Positions 8,549 through 17,463 of a DNA stretch of 64,000 bases are shown one piece after another. The notes beneath the pieces are model-generated. The model worked only from the letters and a program-made list of their open reading frames with translations. It was not told the DNA's origin and did not search any database. The DNA is from Candidatus Binatia bacterium. Lineage in GTDB: Bacteria > Desulfobacterota > Binatia > Bin18. The stretch lies in assembly GCA_951812575.1 (NCBI GenBank), contig OX638322.1:898850-962849 (forward strand). The letters run 5' to 3'. Numbering within the stretch: the stretch's first letter is position 1; each line of letters starts with the position of its first letter. The position numbers and the translations under genes are program-made.

Positions 8549-8749
8549 ATGGACTCTCTTCAAGATATCCAGACGGCCGTGAGCCAATTGTCGGCCAAAC
8601 AACTCGCCGCATTCCGCGCCTGGTTTGCAGAGTTCGATGCCGAACTATGGGACCGTGAGTTTGAGCGGGATGTCGCCGCCGGGCGACTTGACGCGTTGGC
8701 GGAGGAGGCGTTGCAGGCCCTGCGCGAGGGCCAGTGTACCGACCTGTGA
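8549..8749 (+). CDS. small antitoxin of a RelE-type module
   Basis: This 66-residue, strongly acidic and helical protein includes AFRAWFAEFDAELWDREFE and LDALAEEALQALREG, a pattern common to small antitoxins encoded just upstream of RelE/ParE-type toxins. The next gene starts at GTG 8746, overlapping this stop as GTGA, so the two are translationally coupled. The antitoxin role rests on this arrangement. Confidence 0.75.
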   Translation: MDSLQDIQTAVSQLSAKQLAAFRAWFAEFDAELWDREFERDVAAGRLDALAEEALQALREGQCTDL

Positions 8750-9009
8750 AACATCGCGTCACCCGCAAGTTCTGGTCGCTCTACAACGGACTCCCAGCCG
8801 AGACACGGAAGCTGGCCGATGAAAACTTCCGGCTCCTCCGGCAGGACCCCTCTCACCCGTCGCTACACTTCAAGAAGGTTGGCCGATTCTGGTCCGCCCG
8901 AGTGGGCATCCGTCACCGCGTCCGCGCCGTGGAAGACGGCTCTGACGTTGCGTGGTTCTGGATCGGACGCCACGACGAATATCGACAACTGATCGACCGG
9001 GGTCGGTGA
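8746..9009 (+). CDS. RelE/ParE-family toxin
   Basis: The 87-residue basic protein has the compact layout of RelE-superfamily mRNA interferases: an N-terminal helical hairpin (RKFWSLYNGLP to ENFRLLRQDP), then LHFKKVGRFWSARVGIRHR and the strand with VAWFWIGRHDEY. The start is the GTG overlapping the antitoxin stop; an earlier in-frame GTG at 8734 is less likely. Its last base touches the stop codon of the convergent hydroxylase gene with no gap. Confidence 0.8.
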   Translation: MKHRVTRKFWSLYNGLPAETRKLADENFRLLRQDPSHPSLHFKKVGRFWSARVGIRHRVRAVEDGSDVAWFWIGRHDEYRQLIDRGR

Positions 9010-10455
9010 CTATTTGGCAATCCCCGCCAACTCGCGGGCGTACTCTGCCGCAGCCGCAAAATCGTACTCGCGATAGGTCTGGAGCTTTTCGGCTTCGAGG
9101 GAGCCCTCGGCGTGCACGGCCAGCACTTCCTGATAGCCGCCAAAGTCCCCCGCGGTCAGGTCTGAAATCAGGTTCATCAGCCGCAGTCGGTGCTCGGTCG
9201 AGGTGCCTTTCTTGCCGCCCAGATATTTCTCAACATAGGGGCCGGTTGCTTCGCTGCGCCAGTCTTCCATGCTCGGCCCGGTCACCAACAGGCCGCCGCT
9301 CACATCCTGCACCATCTGGACCGCCTGGTGGTAATTGGAGGCAAATTGATACTTGGCCACGTTGGTCATAAGCGTGTTGGGAACGGCGATGCCCGGCGGG
9401 ACAACGGTGTGTTGCTGGGCTGCGGCCAGAATCAACCCCTGGACGGTAGCATGATAACTGGCCAGCTTGGTCAGCTTCTCGCGAATATGGCCGGCTCGCT
9501 CAATCCCGTTGTATTCCGCAATCGCCTGGGAGGCACCCGCCATGAGTTCCAGGAGTGGCAGCTTGTACGACACCGCGGTGAAGCGGTGAAACTTCACAAA
9601 GGTCAGGGCCATCAACCCCGCCGCGGCGACCTCGCCGGCCAGGAATACCCGCTCCCAGGGCACAAACACATCGTCGAAAACGGTCAGCGTCTCCATCATC
9701 TTGTGTTTGGCACTGATCGGATACTCAAAATCGTTTCTTTGGAAACCGCCATAGGAACTGGCCAGGAGTTTCAGCCCTTTGGTGGCCGCGGGAACGGCAA
9801 AGGCCACGGCGTAGTCCTCATCGCCCTCGCGCATTGCCCTGGTCGGCAGGACAATGATCTCGTCCGTATTGGTGGAAACCGAGGTATGGATCTTGGCTCC
9901 GCGGACAACAATACCATCGTCACGCCGGTCAACTATGCGCACATAATAGTCTGGATGTTCCTGGCCCTGAGGACCCATGCTGCGGTCCCCTTTGACATCG
10001 CTCTGGGCCACGGCCACCGCGTAGTCATTATCCCGACACAGCTCATAATAGTTTTTGACCCGCTCGCGATATTGGTCCGCGCCATGCTTGGCCATTTCTT
10101 CGGCAACAATATGCAGCGCCAGGAGCGCGTCCGTTCCGATCTCTTTGATCAAAATGACCAGCGTGGCCCCCTCGCGGGTACTGGCCTCAATCAGGCGGCT
10201 GCGCTGGAGCAGATCTTCGGCATTCTGAGGCAGGTGATAATACCGGGAGTACTCCTGTCCGGTCTGCGGATCGGTAACAACCGCCAGGTCGCGGTAGCGC
10301 GGGTCTTCGGCCATCTGGTAGTCGATGCAGGCGTGCTGGACGGCTTTCCCGATAACCGGGTGGGTGGTGACATCATCAACCTTTTCGCCGCGATAATAGA
10401 CTTCCCGGCCGTCTTTCAGGCTCTCTTTATATTGCTCCGGTGTGCGCAGACTCAT
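9010..10455 (-). CDS. HpaB-family flavin monooxygenase (4-hydroxyphenylacetate 3-hydroxylase-like)
   Basis: The 481-residue protein matches the HpaB/PvcC family of FADH2-dependent aromatic hydroxylases, which share a fold with 4-hydroxybutyryl-CoA dehydratase. Visible signatures are RTPEQYKESLKDGREVYYRG at the start, the central KIHTSVSTNTDEIIVLPTRA, and VPWERVFLAGE. It has only two cysteines, so the iron-sulfur ligands of the dehydratase are absent, favouring hydroxylase activity. No reductase (HpaC-like) gene is adjacent; the PNPOx-like protein at 52126 is distant and only a speculative partner. Confidence 0.85.
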   Translation of the reverse strand: MSLRTPEQYKESLKDGREVYYRGEKVDDVTTHPVIGKAVQHACIDYQMAEDPRYRDLAVVTDPQTGQEYSRYYHLPQNAEDLLQRSRLIEASTREGATLVILIKEIGTDALLALHIVAEEMAKHGADQYRERVKNYYELCRDNDYAVAVAQSDVKGDRSMGPQGQEHPDYYVRIVDRRDDGIVVRGAKIHTSVSTNTDEIIVLPTRAMREGDEDYAVAFAVPAATKGLKLLASSYGGFQRNDFEYPISAKHKMMETLTVFDDVFVPWERVFLAGEVAAAGLMALTFVKFHRFTAVSYKLPLLELMAGASQAIAEYNGIERAGHIREKLTKLASYHATVQGLILAAAQQHTVVPPGIAVPNTLMTNVAKYQFASNYHQAVQMVQDVSGGLLVTGPSMEDWRSEATGPYVEKYLGGKKGTSTEHRLRLMNLISDLTAGDFGGYQEVLAVHAEGSLEAEKLQTYREYDFAAAAEYARELAGIAK

Positions 10456-10534
10456 GGTACACTCCTCGTTCGGAAAAGTGCCGTGAGTATAGCCACGACC
10501 GTGCGGCTGTGTCCATCGCCCCTGACAAGGGGAA

Positions 10535-10612
10535 GGTCTGTTGGGTCTATAGAGTCTATAGAGTCTGTTGGGTCTGTTGAGTCGGACCCCATAGACCCTA
10601 TGGACCTTATCT
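10535..10612. repeat. 9-bp repeat array with inverted part
   Basis: GGTCTGTTGGGTC-type units run forward and are followed by inverted units (GACCCCATAGACCC), so the transcript could fold into a hairpin. It lies between the hydroxylase gene and the end of the secreted-protein gene and just overlaps the latter's stop codon. Confidence 0.85.
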
Positions 10613-10988
10613 ATTCGCCCAGCATCAGTCGCAGCAGTGTGGTCGGCGCCTGGTACTCGTCGCTGGCTTCCGGACTCGTCAGCGTGCCCAGATCAGACAG
10701 CTTTTGATGCAGGTCGGTCAGTTTTGCCGAAGGCAGGGAAAGAACGAGAAGATCTTTCTCATCCTTGACCAGGATGGCGCCCTCGAATTGCTGAACGACC
10801 GTTCGGACCCGCTCGGTCAGGTCGGCGGTGTTCTCGCCGGTCAATTGCCATGAGACCGATTGAATAATGCTACCGCTTCCCTCCGGGATGGCGGAGGGAC
10901 CGTCTTGGGCTCTCGTGTGTGGCGAAAACGTCAGTCCGATCATGATAAGGCTGAGAGCAAGCCAAAGCCGATACGTGTGTAGGATCAT
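10611..10988 (-). CDS. small secreted protein of unknown function
   Basis: The 125-residue protein begins at an ATG preceded by AGGAGG. Residues 1-28 form a Sec signal peptide ending THTRA-like before QDGPS, so it should be periplasmic. The mature part of about 95 residues has no motif that I recognise; it looks like a small alpha/beta domain (VRTVVQQFEGAILVKDEKDL). An upstream in-frame start would add 16 residues lying in the hairpin repeat and is unlikely. Confidence 0.6.
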   Translation of the reverse strand: MILHTYRLWLALSLIMIGLTFSPHTRAQDGPSAIPEGSGSIIQSVSWQLTGENTADLTERVRTVVQQFEGAILVKDEKDLLVLSLPSAKLTDLHQKLSDLGTLTSPEASDEYQAPTTLLRLMLGE

Positions 10989-11010
10989 AGCGCGCGCCTC
11001 CTGTGTGGAA

Positions 11011-11061
11011 TGAGTAAACGTACCCAGCATTCTCATGTCTGTTGGAGGGTACGTTTACTCA
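11011..11061. repeat. dispersed 51-bp hairpin repeat, copy A
   Basis: A perfect 15-bp stem (TGAGTAAACGTACCC and its complement) encloses a 21-base loop that contains TCTGTTGGAG. It lies between two divergent genes, 22 bases from the start of the minus-strand gene. Related copies are at 23186, 31621 and 60535. Confidence 0.9.
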
Positions 11062-11163
11062 TTATTGTGACGGGTCCCGGACCAGGATGAAAGGGCGGAT
11101 CGGATTTGCCTTGCGTCGCAACACCGCGTAAGCTTGCCAGCATATTATTCGTAATCTGTGGCC

Positions 11164-11652
11164 ATGGCAGAGCACCCACACCAGAGAAACGCGGCCGGCA
11201 CGCCTGGGGAGAAACTCCTGCGTCTCCTGGCCGGCATATCGGCCGAAGAGCTCACCGACCCCGAGAAAGCCGCCCGGATGATAGAGCGGACGGTACGGAT
11301 GATAGCGGCCTATATTATCGTGGCCGGCTTCGCCCTGTTCTTTTTGGCGATTCCGAGTTTTGTCGAGCTTGACGGCCGTCTGCATACGAAGAATTTCACC
11401 GCCTTTTTCTGGATCGGCAGTCCGTTTTTCGACTGTCTCATCCTCCTGGGGCTCAGTCTCTTTCTGGGGCGCACCAAAAACCTGCCGACCGCCCTCTGCC
11501 TGGTTTGTGTGGCAGGTTTTGAGACGCAACTCTATATGCACTACGCCACCCTGTCCGATTTCGTCGTCCTCATCATGTGCCTGATGGTCCTCATTCATGC
11601 CCTCCAGATTCTGGGGCTGCTCGTGTTCGGACGCTACGAGCGGCCCGTCTAG
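11164..11652 (+). CDS. multi-pass membrane protein, unknown
   Basis: The 162-residue protein has a soluble N-terminus of about 45 residues (ISAEELTDPEKAARMIE) and then three to four hydrophobic segments: IAAYIIVAGFALFFLAI, FFDCLILLGLSLFLG, LCLVCVAGF and VVLIMCLMVLIHALQILGLL. I recognise no family. It ends 21 bases before the symporter gene on the same strand and may be co-transcribed with it. An alternative GTG start is at 11158; neither start has a clear ribosome site. Confidence 0.6.
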   Translation: MAEHPHQRNAAGTPGEKLLRLLAGISAEELTDPEKAARMIERTVRMIAAYIIVAGFALFFLAIPSFVELDGRLHTKNFTAFFWIGSPFFDCLILLGLSLFLGRTKNLPTALCLVCVAGFETQLYMHYATLSDFVVLIMCLMVLIHALQILGLLVFGRYERPV

Positions 11653-11673
11653 TCTTGCGGATATAGCCGAACC

Positions 11674-13671
11674 ATGCCGATCTTCATCGCCTCCGTTCTA
11701 GCCTTGATTATCCTGCTCTGGGGGTTGGGCTGGTACGCCAAACGCTGGGTGCGCACCGACGGCGACTTTTTGCTGGCCGGCCGGCAGGTCAGTCTCATTC
11801 CGGGGATTGCCAGCATTTGCGGTATTGCGTTCGCCGGCAGCATGACCAGCATCGTCCCCGGCCTGACCATACAGTACGGTTTTCTCGGCTGGATCCTGGG
11901 CGGCAGCCTGCCCCTGGTGATCGGCTATATTGCGTATGGCGTCTTTGCCGGTCCGTATATCCGGCGCTGTGGCGCGTACACCATCCCCGAGTGGCTGGAG
12001 ATGCGCTTTGACACGCGTACTCGGATCGTGGTCAGCATTGCCACCCTGCTGGGTGTCACCGGTGTGGTGGCCATGAATGTGGTGGCCATGGCGCTCATCA
12101 TGCAGGGTTTTCTGGGCGCGCCGTTGTGGCTCATGATTACCATTGTCCTGGGCGGACACCTGACGTTTATCTTTCTGGGCGGGATGTGGGCGTTGACGCT
12201 GACCGACGTGGTGCAGGTCCTGCTGGGCTTCCTCTTCCTGCCGGCCCTGGCCGTCTACTGTTTGATCAGCTATGGCGGCTGGGAACTGATCGAGACGAGC
12301 TTCGTGACTGCTACGCCCCTCTCCTCCGGGGTGCTCGGCTCCTTTCCGTGGTTTCGGGTGAGCTATCCGAGCGTGCTGACGGTTTCGCTCGTCATCGGCT
12401 TTTTCATTCAGTGGGGCGGCAATTACTACTGGCTGCGCGCCGCGGCCGCACGGACCGAACCGATTGCCCGCTGGCAGTTCATTATCGGCGGGCTGCTCGT
12501 CCTGGTGATCCACGGTTCCATGGGCGTGCTCGGTTTGTACGCCGGCAGTGTCCACAGCGCCGCTTTTCTGGACCCCGTGAATCCGGCCAACCCCATGGGC
12601 GCCTACGGCCTGCTCATGCGGGACTTTCCCGCGGCCATGGCTCTATTGGGTCTGGTGGCAGCCCTGGCCGCCACTATCTCCACCACCAGCAATGCGCATA
12701 TGGGCATTACCTCCTCGCTTTCCCGCGACATCTACCAACGCTTTATCCGGCCCGAGGCCTCCCCGGAGACGGTCTTGCGGATGAGCCGCCTGCTCACCCT
12801 GCTGACCGGTTTTGCCATCTGGCTACTGAGTTTTTATCCTGGCGGACCGTATTATCTCCTGGCCGTGAGTTGCGCCCTGCTCGGCCCCGCAGCCTGCGTC
12901 TTTCTCCTCGGACACCGCTGGGCCTTTATTACCGCTACAGGGGCGTTTTGGGGAACGCTGGCCGGGACGGTCTCGATGCTCGTCTACGAAATCCTGAAGT
13001 TTATGGACGTCCCGCTGGGCGCTATGCATACGGTTGTGGTGGGCTCCATCGTGACCTTCCCGACCGTGCTCGGCCTGTCCTTGTTGACACAACCGGACGG
13101 TGTTGCCGTTGACCGACCGCAAACGCTACGCCTCAGCCCGGAGCAGGAACGGCTGTTGGTCCTGATTCGGACCGGCTATACGACCATGGTTGAGCTGAGC
13201 GATTTCACCATGCTCAATTCGGCCGAGTGCCACCGTTTCATCGAAGAGCTAGAACGGGCCGGGCTCGTTCAGCGCTGGGGCAGGAGCGGGCTCGATTATT
13301 TCACGTTCGGCCTCACACCGCAGGGAGACCGCGCGCTCGCCGACCTGCCTGACGCGCCCCCGAGTTTGAGCGGCTTTGTCGGGCTAGACGCGGACAGCCG
13401 CTCGATTCTGGAGCAGCTTGCGGGCGGAGGCAAAAGCCTGCGCACGCTCAGTACGGCCACCGGGGTAGCCGCCTCACCGCTGAGCGTGATCGTCAACCGG
13501 CTCGATCAACTCGGCTATATTCGCGGTCGGGGCGTGTGGGAGCGGACGCTGACGCTCTCGGAAAAAGGACGGGAGATGATTGGGTCGGTTGAGTCTATTG
13601 AGTCGGTTGAGTCTATTGAGTCTGTTGAGTCTGTTGAGTCTGTTGAGTCGTTGAGACCCAAAGGACCCTAA
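11674..13671 (+). CDS. sodium:solute symporter fused to two winged-helix domains
   Basis: Residues 1 to about 470 are a sodium/solute symporter (SSS family) with some 12-13 membrane helices; GIAFAGSMTSIVPGLTIQYG and WGGNYYWLRAAAARTEP are typical. Residues about 487-560 form a winged-helix-like module (HRFIEELERAGLVQRWGR, then LTPQGDRAL). Residues about 570-633 form a second one (LSVIVNRLDQLGYIRGRG, then LTLSEKGREM). The last 30 residues are SVE/SIE triplets translated from a 9-bp repeat array. A transporter carrying two DNA-binding-like domains is unusual; membrane-tethered regulation is inference. The transported solute is unknown. Confidence 0.85.
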   Translation: MPIFIASVLALIILLWGLGWYAKRWVRTDGDFLLAGRQVSLIPGIASICGIAFAGSMTSIVPGLTIQYGFLGWILGGSLPLVIGYIAYGVFAGPYIRRCGAYTIPEWLEMRFDTRTRIVVSIATLLGVTGVVAMNVVAMALIMQGFLGAPLWLMITIVLGGHLTFIFLGGMWALTLTDVVQVLLGFLFLPALAVYCLISYGGWELIETSFVTATPLSSGVLGSFPWFRVSYPSVLTVSLVIGFFIQWGGNYYWLRAAAARTEPIARWQFIIGGLLVLVIHGSMGVLGLYAGSVHSAAFLDPVNPANPMGAYGLLMRDFPAAMALLGLVAALAATISTTSNAHMGITSSLSRDIYQRFIRPEASPETVLRMSRLLTLLTGFAIWLLSFYPGGPYYLLAVSCALLGPAACVFLLGHRWAFITATGAFWGTLAGTVSMLVYEILKFMDVPLGAMHTVVVGSIVTFPTVLGLSLLTQPDGVAVDRPQTLRLSPEQERLLVLIRTGYTTMVELSDFTMLNSAECHRFIEELERAGLVQRWGRSGLDYFTFGLTPQGDRALADLPDAPPSLSGFVGLDADSRSILEQLAGGGKSLRTLSTATGVAASPLSVIVNRLDQLGYIRGRGVWERTLTLSEKGREMIGSVESIESVESIESVESVESVESLRPKGP

Positions 13672-13715
13672 AGACCCTATAGACCCAATGGACCCTATAG
13701 ACCTAACCGACTCTA
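13579..13715. repeat. 9-bp repeat array with inverted second half
   Basis: Forward units (TTGAGTCTA, TTGAGTCTG) encode the C-terminus of the symporter fusion. After GTTGAGACCC the array switches to inverted units (GACCCTATA, GACCCAATG). The transcript could form a long imperfect hairpin. The array ends about 20 bases before the MetE-like start. Confidence 0.9.
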
Positions 13716-13734
13716 AAAGAGGGAGAAGGCAGCA

Positions 13735-14847
13735 ATGTTAAACAGCATAGTCGATACGCTCCTGCCCACGACCATGGTCGGCTCGTATCCCCGTCCGCAC
13801 TGGTTTACTTATCAGTTGCACGGGCGGGATATCTGGGAGGCGTTCAAGGACGTCAACCATGCCGAGGCGTTTGAAGACGCGGTCCGTACCGTACTGCAAG
13901 ACCAGGAGCAGGCCGGGCTGGATATTCTGACGGACGGTCAGATGTGGTTCGACGACTACGGCGGCTGCATCGGGTCTTTTGTCTGGTACTGGTATGAGCG
14001 CATTCACGGCTTTGTGCCAACCAAACACAGCCACCCCTTTGTTGAAGGCGGGCAGGTCTCACACACTGATGCGGCCTGGCTCACCGACTGGGGCGCGACC
14101 GCGGTGACTGCTGCGGTCGAACGCGGGCCGCTACGCTTGGCCGACCTGTACCATATTGCCCAGCGCAATACAAAAAAACCGGTGCGGTGCAGCGTGGGCG
14201 CGGGGCCGGTCAACCTGACCTATCACGTCCATCTCGACTACTACAAAACCCAGAAAGACCTGGCCTACGCCCTGGTGCCTGTTTTTAACGCCGAGATGAA
14301 GGACATGGTGGCCAGCGGGGCGTCATTCCTCCAGCTGGAAGACCTGGGGGCGTGGCTGCCCCTGTTCAGCGGCAACCCGGACGATTTCGGCTGGGTGGTG
14401 GATGTCATCAACAAAACCATTGACGGCGTGGAGGCCAAGCTCGCCTGGCATTTCTGCTTTGGGGCAGCCTGGGGGAATGCCTCACAGGGCTTGTTCCCGT
14501 CCGGGGCGGGCTATGGCTCCATTCTGCCCCATCTGCACGACACCGGGATCGAACAGTATGTACTCGACTTTGCCGTCCGTGAAATGGAAGACGCGCATAT
14601 TCTGAAAGACCTGCCCGCAGACAAGGAAGTCGCCGTGGGGGTGATTGATGTGCGCAATCTCCAGGTCGAGACACCGGAGCAGGTGGCGGAGCGTATTCGC
14701 AAAGTGCTCAAGTTTATCGAACCGGAGCGGGTGACGCTGACCACAGACTGCGGTCTGCGCGCCCTGCCCCGTTTCTGCGCCTATAATAAACTACGCGCCA
14801 TGGTCAAAGGAGCCCAGATCGTACGCGCCGAACTGGCCGGGAGATAG
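13735..14847 (+). CDS. cobalamin-independent methionine synthase (MetE)-like protein
   Basis: The 370-residue protein has only the C-terminal catalytic barrel of MetE. PTTMVGSYPRP near the N-terminus and LDILTDGQMWFDDY are family hallmarks. The zinc site is visible as AWHFCFG (His and Cys) and TLTTDCGLRALPR (Cys). Short MetE-like proteins of this sort occur next to varied C1 or thiol metabolism genes, and their methyl donors and acceptors are often unknown. The start has GAGGGAGAAGG. An LLM oxidoreductase and dapL follow on the same strand. Confidence 0.8.
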   Translation: MLNSIVDTLLPTTMVGSYPRPHWFTYQLHGRDIWEAFKDVNHAEAFEDAVRTVLQDQEQAGLDILTDGQMWFDDYGGCIGSFVWYWYERIHGFVPTKHSHPFVEGGQVSHTDAAWLTDWGATAVTAAVERGPLRLADLYHIAQRNTKKPVRCSVGAGPVNLTYHVHLDYYKTQKDLAYALVPVFNAEMKDMVASGASFLQLEDLGAWLPLFSGNPDDFGWVVDVINKTIDGVEAKLAWHFCFGAAWGNASQGLFPSGAGYGSILPHLHDTGIEQYVLDFAVREMEDAHILKDLPADKEVAVGVIDVRNLQVETPEQVAERIRKVLKFIEPERVTLTTDCGLRALPRFCAYNKLRAMVKGAQIVRAELAGR

Positions 14848-14849
14848 GG

Positions 14850-14942
14850 GATTGAGTCTATTGAGTCCATAGGGTCTATTGGGTCGGTTGAGTCTTTGAG
14901 ACCCAATGGACCCAATAGACCCAATGGACCCAATGGACCCAA
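14850..14942. repeat. 9-bp repeat array with inverted second half
   Basis: Forward TTGAGTCTA/TTGGGTCGG units are followed, after TTTGAGACCC, by inverted GACCCAATG/GACCCAATA units. It fills the gap between the MetE-like gene and the LLM gene and could fold as a hairpin. Confidence 0.9.
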
Positions 14943-14958
14943 ATGAAGGAGACAAGAT

Positions 14959-15882
14959 ATGGCTACGGGCTCTATTCCGTGTGGGATTGCTGTTCCCCAG
15001 GTGTTTCTCGATACGAAGGTTGACATGCCGTTTATCCGGGATTTCGTCCAGCGCGCCGAAGCCCTCGATTATGAAAGCTTGTGGGTGCAAGAGAGCATTG
15101 TCAGTGACTTTGCCATTCTCGAACCCGTGGCTCTGCTCAACTATATTGCCGCCATTACCTCAAAGGCGCGTCTCGGGACCTCGGTTCTGCTGACGGTGCT
15201 GCGCAACCCGGTGCAACTGGCCAAGAGTCTGTCGAGTCTGGATCAGATGAGCCAGGGCCGTCTCATCTTTGGCCTGGGTATTGGCGGGCACGTTCCGGAG
15301 ACCCTCTTTGGCTACTCCAGCGAACTCCGCGCCCGGCGTTTTGTGGAGGGTATTCGAGCCATCAAGGCGCTGTGGACAGAACCCAAGGCCACGGTCAGCG
15401 GAACGTTCTGGAACTTCGAGAACATCGCCATGGAGCCCAAGCCCATACAAAAACCCCACCCGCCCATCTGGTTCGGCGCCCGCGAGGAAAGACCGCTACG
15501 ACGCGCCGTCCGGCACGGGGACGGCTGGATGGGTGCGGGATCAAGCTCAACCAAGGATTTCATCCGGCAGTCGAATTTGATCCGCCAGTTTCTGGATGAA
15601 GCCGGTCGTGACCCGGCCACGTTTACAATCTCCAAGCGGGTCTATATCGCGGTGGACAACGACCGGGCACGCGCGGAACGGCGGCTGCGGGAGTGGTTTG
15701 GCGTCCGGTATAAAAGTGCGGATATGGCCTCAAAAGTCGCGATTTGGGGCAGTCTGGATGAATGCCGTAATAAGATCGGCGAGATCGTCCGGGCCGGAGC
15801 CGAACACCTCTTACTCAACCCGGCCTTTGACGACATGGAACATCTGGAGATGTGTGCCAAAGAGATCATCCCCGCACTCTAA
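14959..15882 (+). CDS. LLM-class flavin (F420/FMN)-dependent oxidoreductase
   Basis: The 307-residue protein belongs to the bacterial luciferase-like monooxygenase superfamily. Features are YESLWVQES near residue 35, LGTSVLLTVLRNPVQLAKSL, the GRLIFGLGIGG motif and PKPIQKPHPPIWFGA. Members use FMNH2 or F420H2 to oxidise or reduce diverse small molecules; cofactor and substrate are unresolved here. The start has AAGGAG seven bases upstream. It is 22 bases from dapL and likely in one transcript with it. Confidence 0.85.
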   Translation: MATGSIPCGIAVPQVFLDTKVDMPFIRDFVQRAEALDYESLWVQESIVSDFAILEPVALLNYIAAITSKARLGTSVLLTVLRNPVQLAKSLSSLDQMSQGRLIFGLGIGGHVPETLFGYSSELRARRFVEGIRAIKALWTEPKATVSGTFWNFENIAMEPKPIQKPHPPIWFGAREERPLRRAVRHGDGWMGAGSSSTKDFIRQSNLIRQFLDEAGRDPATFTISKRVYIAVDNDRARAERRLREWFGVRYKSADMASKVAIWGSLDECRNKIGEIVRAGAEHLLLNPAFDDMEHLEMCAKEIIPAL

Positions 15883-15904
15883 GGACCAGAAGGAGACAGC
15901 CCGC

Positions 15905-17134
15905 ATGATCACCATGAACGAACACTATCTGAAGCTCCAGGCCTCGTATCTGTTTTCCGATATTGCCAAGCGGGTCAATGCGTATCAGGCCGACCATCCG
16001 GATCAAACCATTATCCGGTTGGGAATTGGCGATGTGACGCGAGCGCTGCCCGAGGCGTGTATCAGCGCCTTTCATCGAGCCGTGGACGAGATGGCGGACG
16101 ACACTACCTTTCGGGGCTACGGCCCGGAACTGGGCTATGATTTCTTGCAAGAAGCCATCGTAGCCGGAGATTTTCAGCCGCGCGGGGTGACGCTCAGGCC
16201 CGACGAAGTGTTTGTGAGCGACGGCGCGAAGTGTGACTCGGGTAATTTTCAGGAGCTGTTTGCCCCGGACACGCGTGTGGCGGTGCCCGACCCTGTCTAC
16301 CCGGTGTATGTCGATACTAATGTGATGGCCGGGCGGACCGCGGCCTGGCAGGACGGGCGCTACGAGGGGCTGGTCTATCTGGAATCGACGACTGACAATC
16401 ACTATATCCCGGCGCTCCCGCAGGAAGCGGTTGACCTCATTTATCTGTGTTTTCCCAATAACCCCACGGGCAGCATGATTACCGCAGACCAGTTACGCCC
16501 CTGGGTGGACTACGCGCGGGAGAACAAGGCCCTCATTCTGTATGACGCGGCCTATGTCGAGTTTATCCGTGATGACAGCCTGCCGCAGAGTATTTACGAG
16601 ATCGACGGCGCCAAGGAGGTGGCGGTCGAATTTCGGAGTCTGTCCAAAACCGCCGGCTTTACCGGGACGCGCTGCGCCTACACCATCGTGCCCAGAGAGT
16701 GCCAGGTGTACGATTCTCAGGGCAACGCCCATGCGCTCCACGCGCTCTGGGACCGGCGTCAGTCCACAAAATTCAACAGTGTCTCCTATCCGGTCCAGCG
16801 CGCGGCCGAGGCCGCCTTCTCACCCGAGGGCAAGCGGCAAATCCGAGAATTGAGTAACTATTATCTCGGCAATGCCACCCTGATTCGTGAAGCGATTACG
16901 AACTTGGGCTATGAGTGCGTTGGCGGAGAACATTCTCCCTATGTGTGGATTAAAACCAATACCGACTCCTGGGAATTCTTTGACCGCTTGCTGCAAAAGG
17001 CCGGAGTGGTCTGCACACCGGGAGCCGGGTTCGGGAAATGCGGCGAGGGCTACGTGCGCCTGAGTGCGTTTAACAGTCGAGAGAATGTCGAGACCGCCCT
17101 GCAGCGGGTCTCGGACGCTCTGGGTACGGCATAG
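15905..17134 (+). CDS. dapL: LL-diaminopimelate aminotransferase
   Basis: DapL converts tetrahydrodipicolinate directly to LL-diaminopimelate using glutamate, a short route to lysine and peptidoglycan. The 409-residue protein shows RLGIGDVTRALP, FRGYGPELGYDFLQEAI, CFPNNPTGS and the PLP-lysine motif FRSLSKTAGFTGTRC, all typical of DapL and fitting its usual length. I chose the ATG at 15905 (AAGGAG upstream); the frame is open further upstream but overlaps the LLM gene. A recombinase remnant begins 18 bases after the stop. Confidence 0.93.
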   Translation: MITMNEHYLKLQASYLFSDIAKRVNAYQADHPDQTIIRLGIGDVTRALPEACISAFHRAVDEMADDTTFRGYGPELGYDFLQEAIVAGDFQPRGVTLRPDEVFVSDGAKCDSGNFQELFAPDTRVAVPDPVYPVYVDTNVMAGRTAAWQDGRYEGLVYLESTTDNHYIPALPQEAVDLIYLCFPNNPTGSMITADQLRPWVDYARENKALILYDAAYVEFIRDDSLPQSIYEIDGAKEVAVEFRSLSKTAGFTGTRCAYTIVPRECQVYDSQGNAHALHALWDRRQSTKFNSVSYPVQRAAEAAFSPEGKRQIRELSNYYLGNATLIREAITNLGYECVGGEHSPYVWIKTNTDSWEFFDRLLQKAGVVCTPGAGFGKCGEGYVRLSAFNSRENVETALQRVSDALGTA

Positions 17135-17152
17135 AAGGCGAGCAGCCGGCCG

Positions 17153-17380
17153 ATGGACAGGACGGACGCCTTGAAGATGATTAAGCGGCGGGCGAAGCAG
17201 GCCGGCTTGCCGGCTGAGGTCTGCGCGCACAGCTTCCGGGGCACCGGCATTACCGAATATCTCCGGGCGGGGGGCACGCTGGAGACGGCGGCGCGGATTG
17301 CCGGCCATGCCTCGACCCGGACTCTGCCTTCCTGGATGGCTCTTGCCAGCGTAGCAAAAAGAATCCACAGTCAAGGGTAA
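17153..17380 (+). pseudogene. tyrosine recombinase (integrase) C-terminal fragment
   Basis: This 75-codon frame matches only the end of a phage-type integrase. CAHSFRGTGITEYLRAGG carries the second catalytic Arg box, and ARIAGHASTRT carries the His box. The catalytic tyrosine segment that should follow is replaced by unrelated sequence, and the N-terminal core is missing. It is a remnant marking an old integration next to dapL. Confidence 0.8.
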
Positions 17381-17385
17381 AATGC

Positions 17386-17424
17386 ACGGCTTCGCCGCCC
17401 TGGACTGCGGCGCCGCTTTTTTTG
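17386..17424 (+). terminator. GC-rich hairpin followed by T7
   Basis: CGCCGC pairs with GCGGCG across a short loop, and the tract ends in seven T residues. It follows the integrase remnant and may end transcription from the dapL region. Confidence 0.5.
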
Positions 17425-17463
17425 CTTTCCGGGTGAGTAAATTTTGTCCGGAAGGAGGACGGT

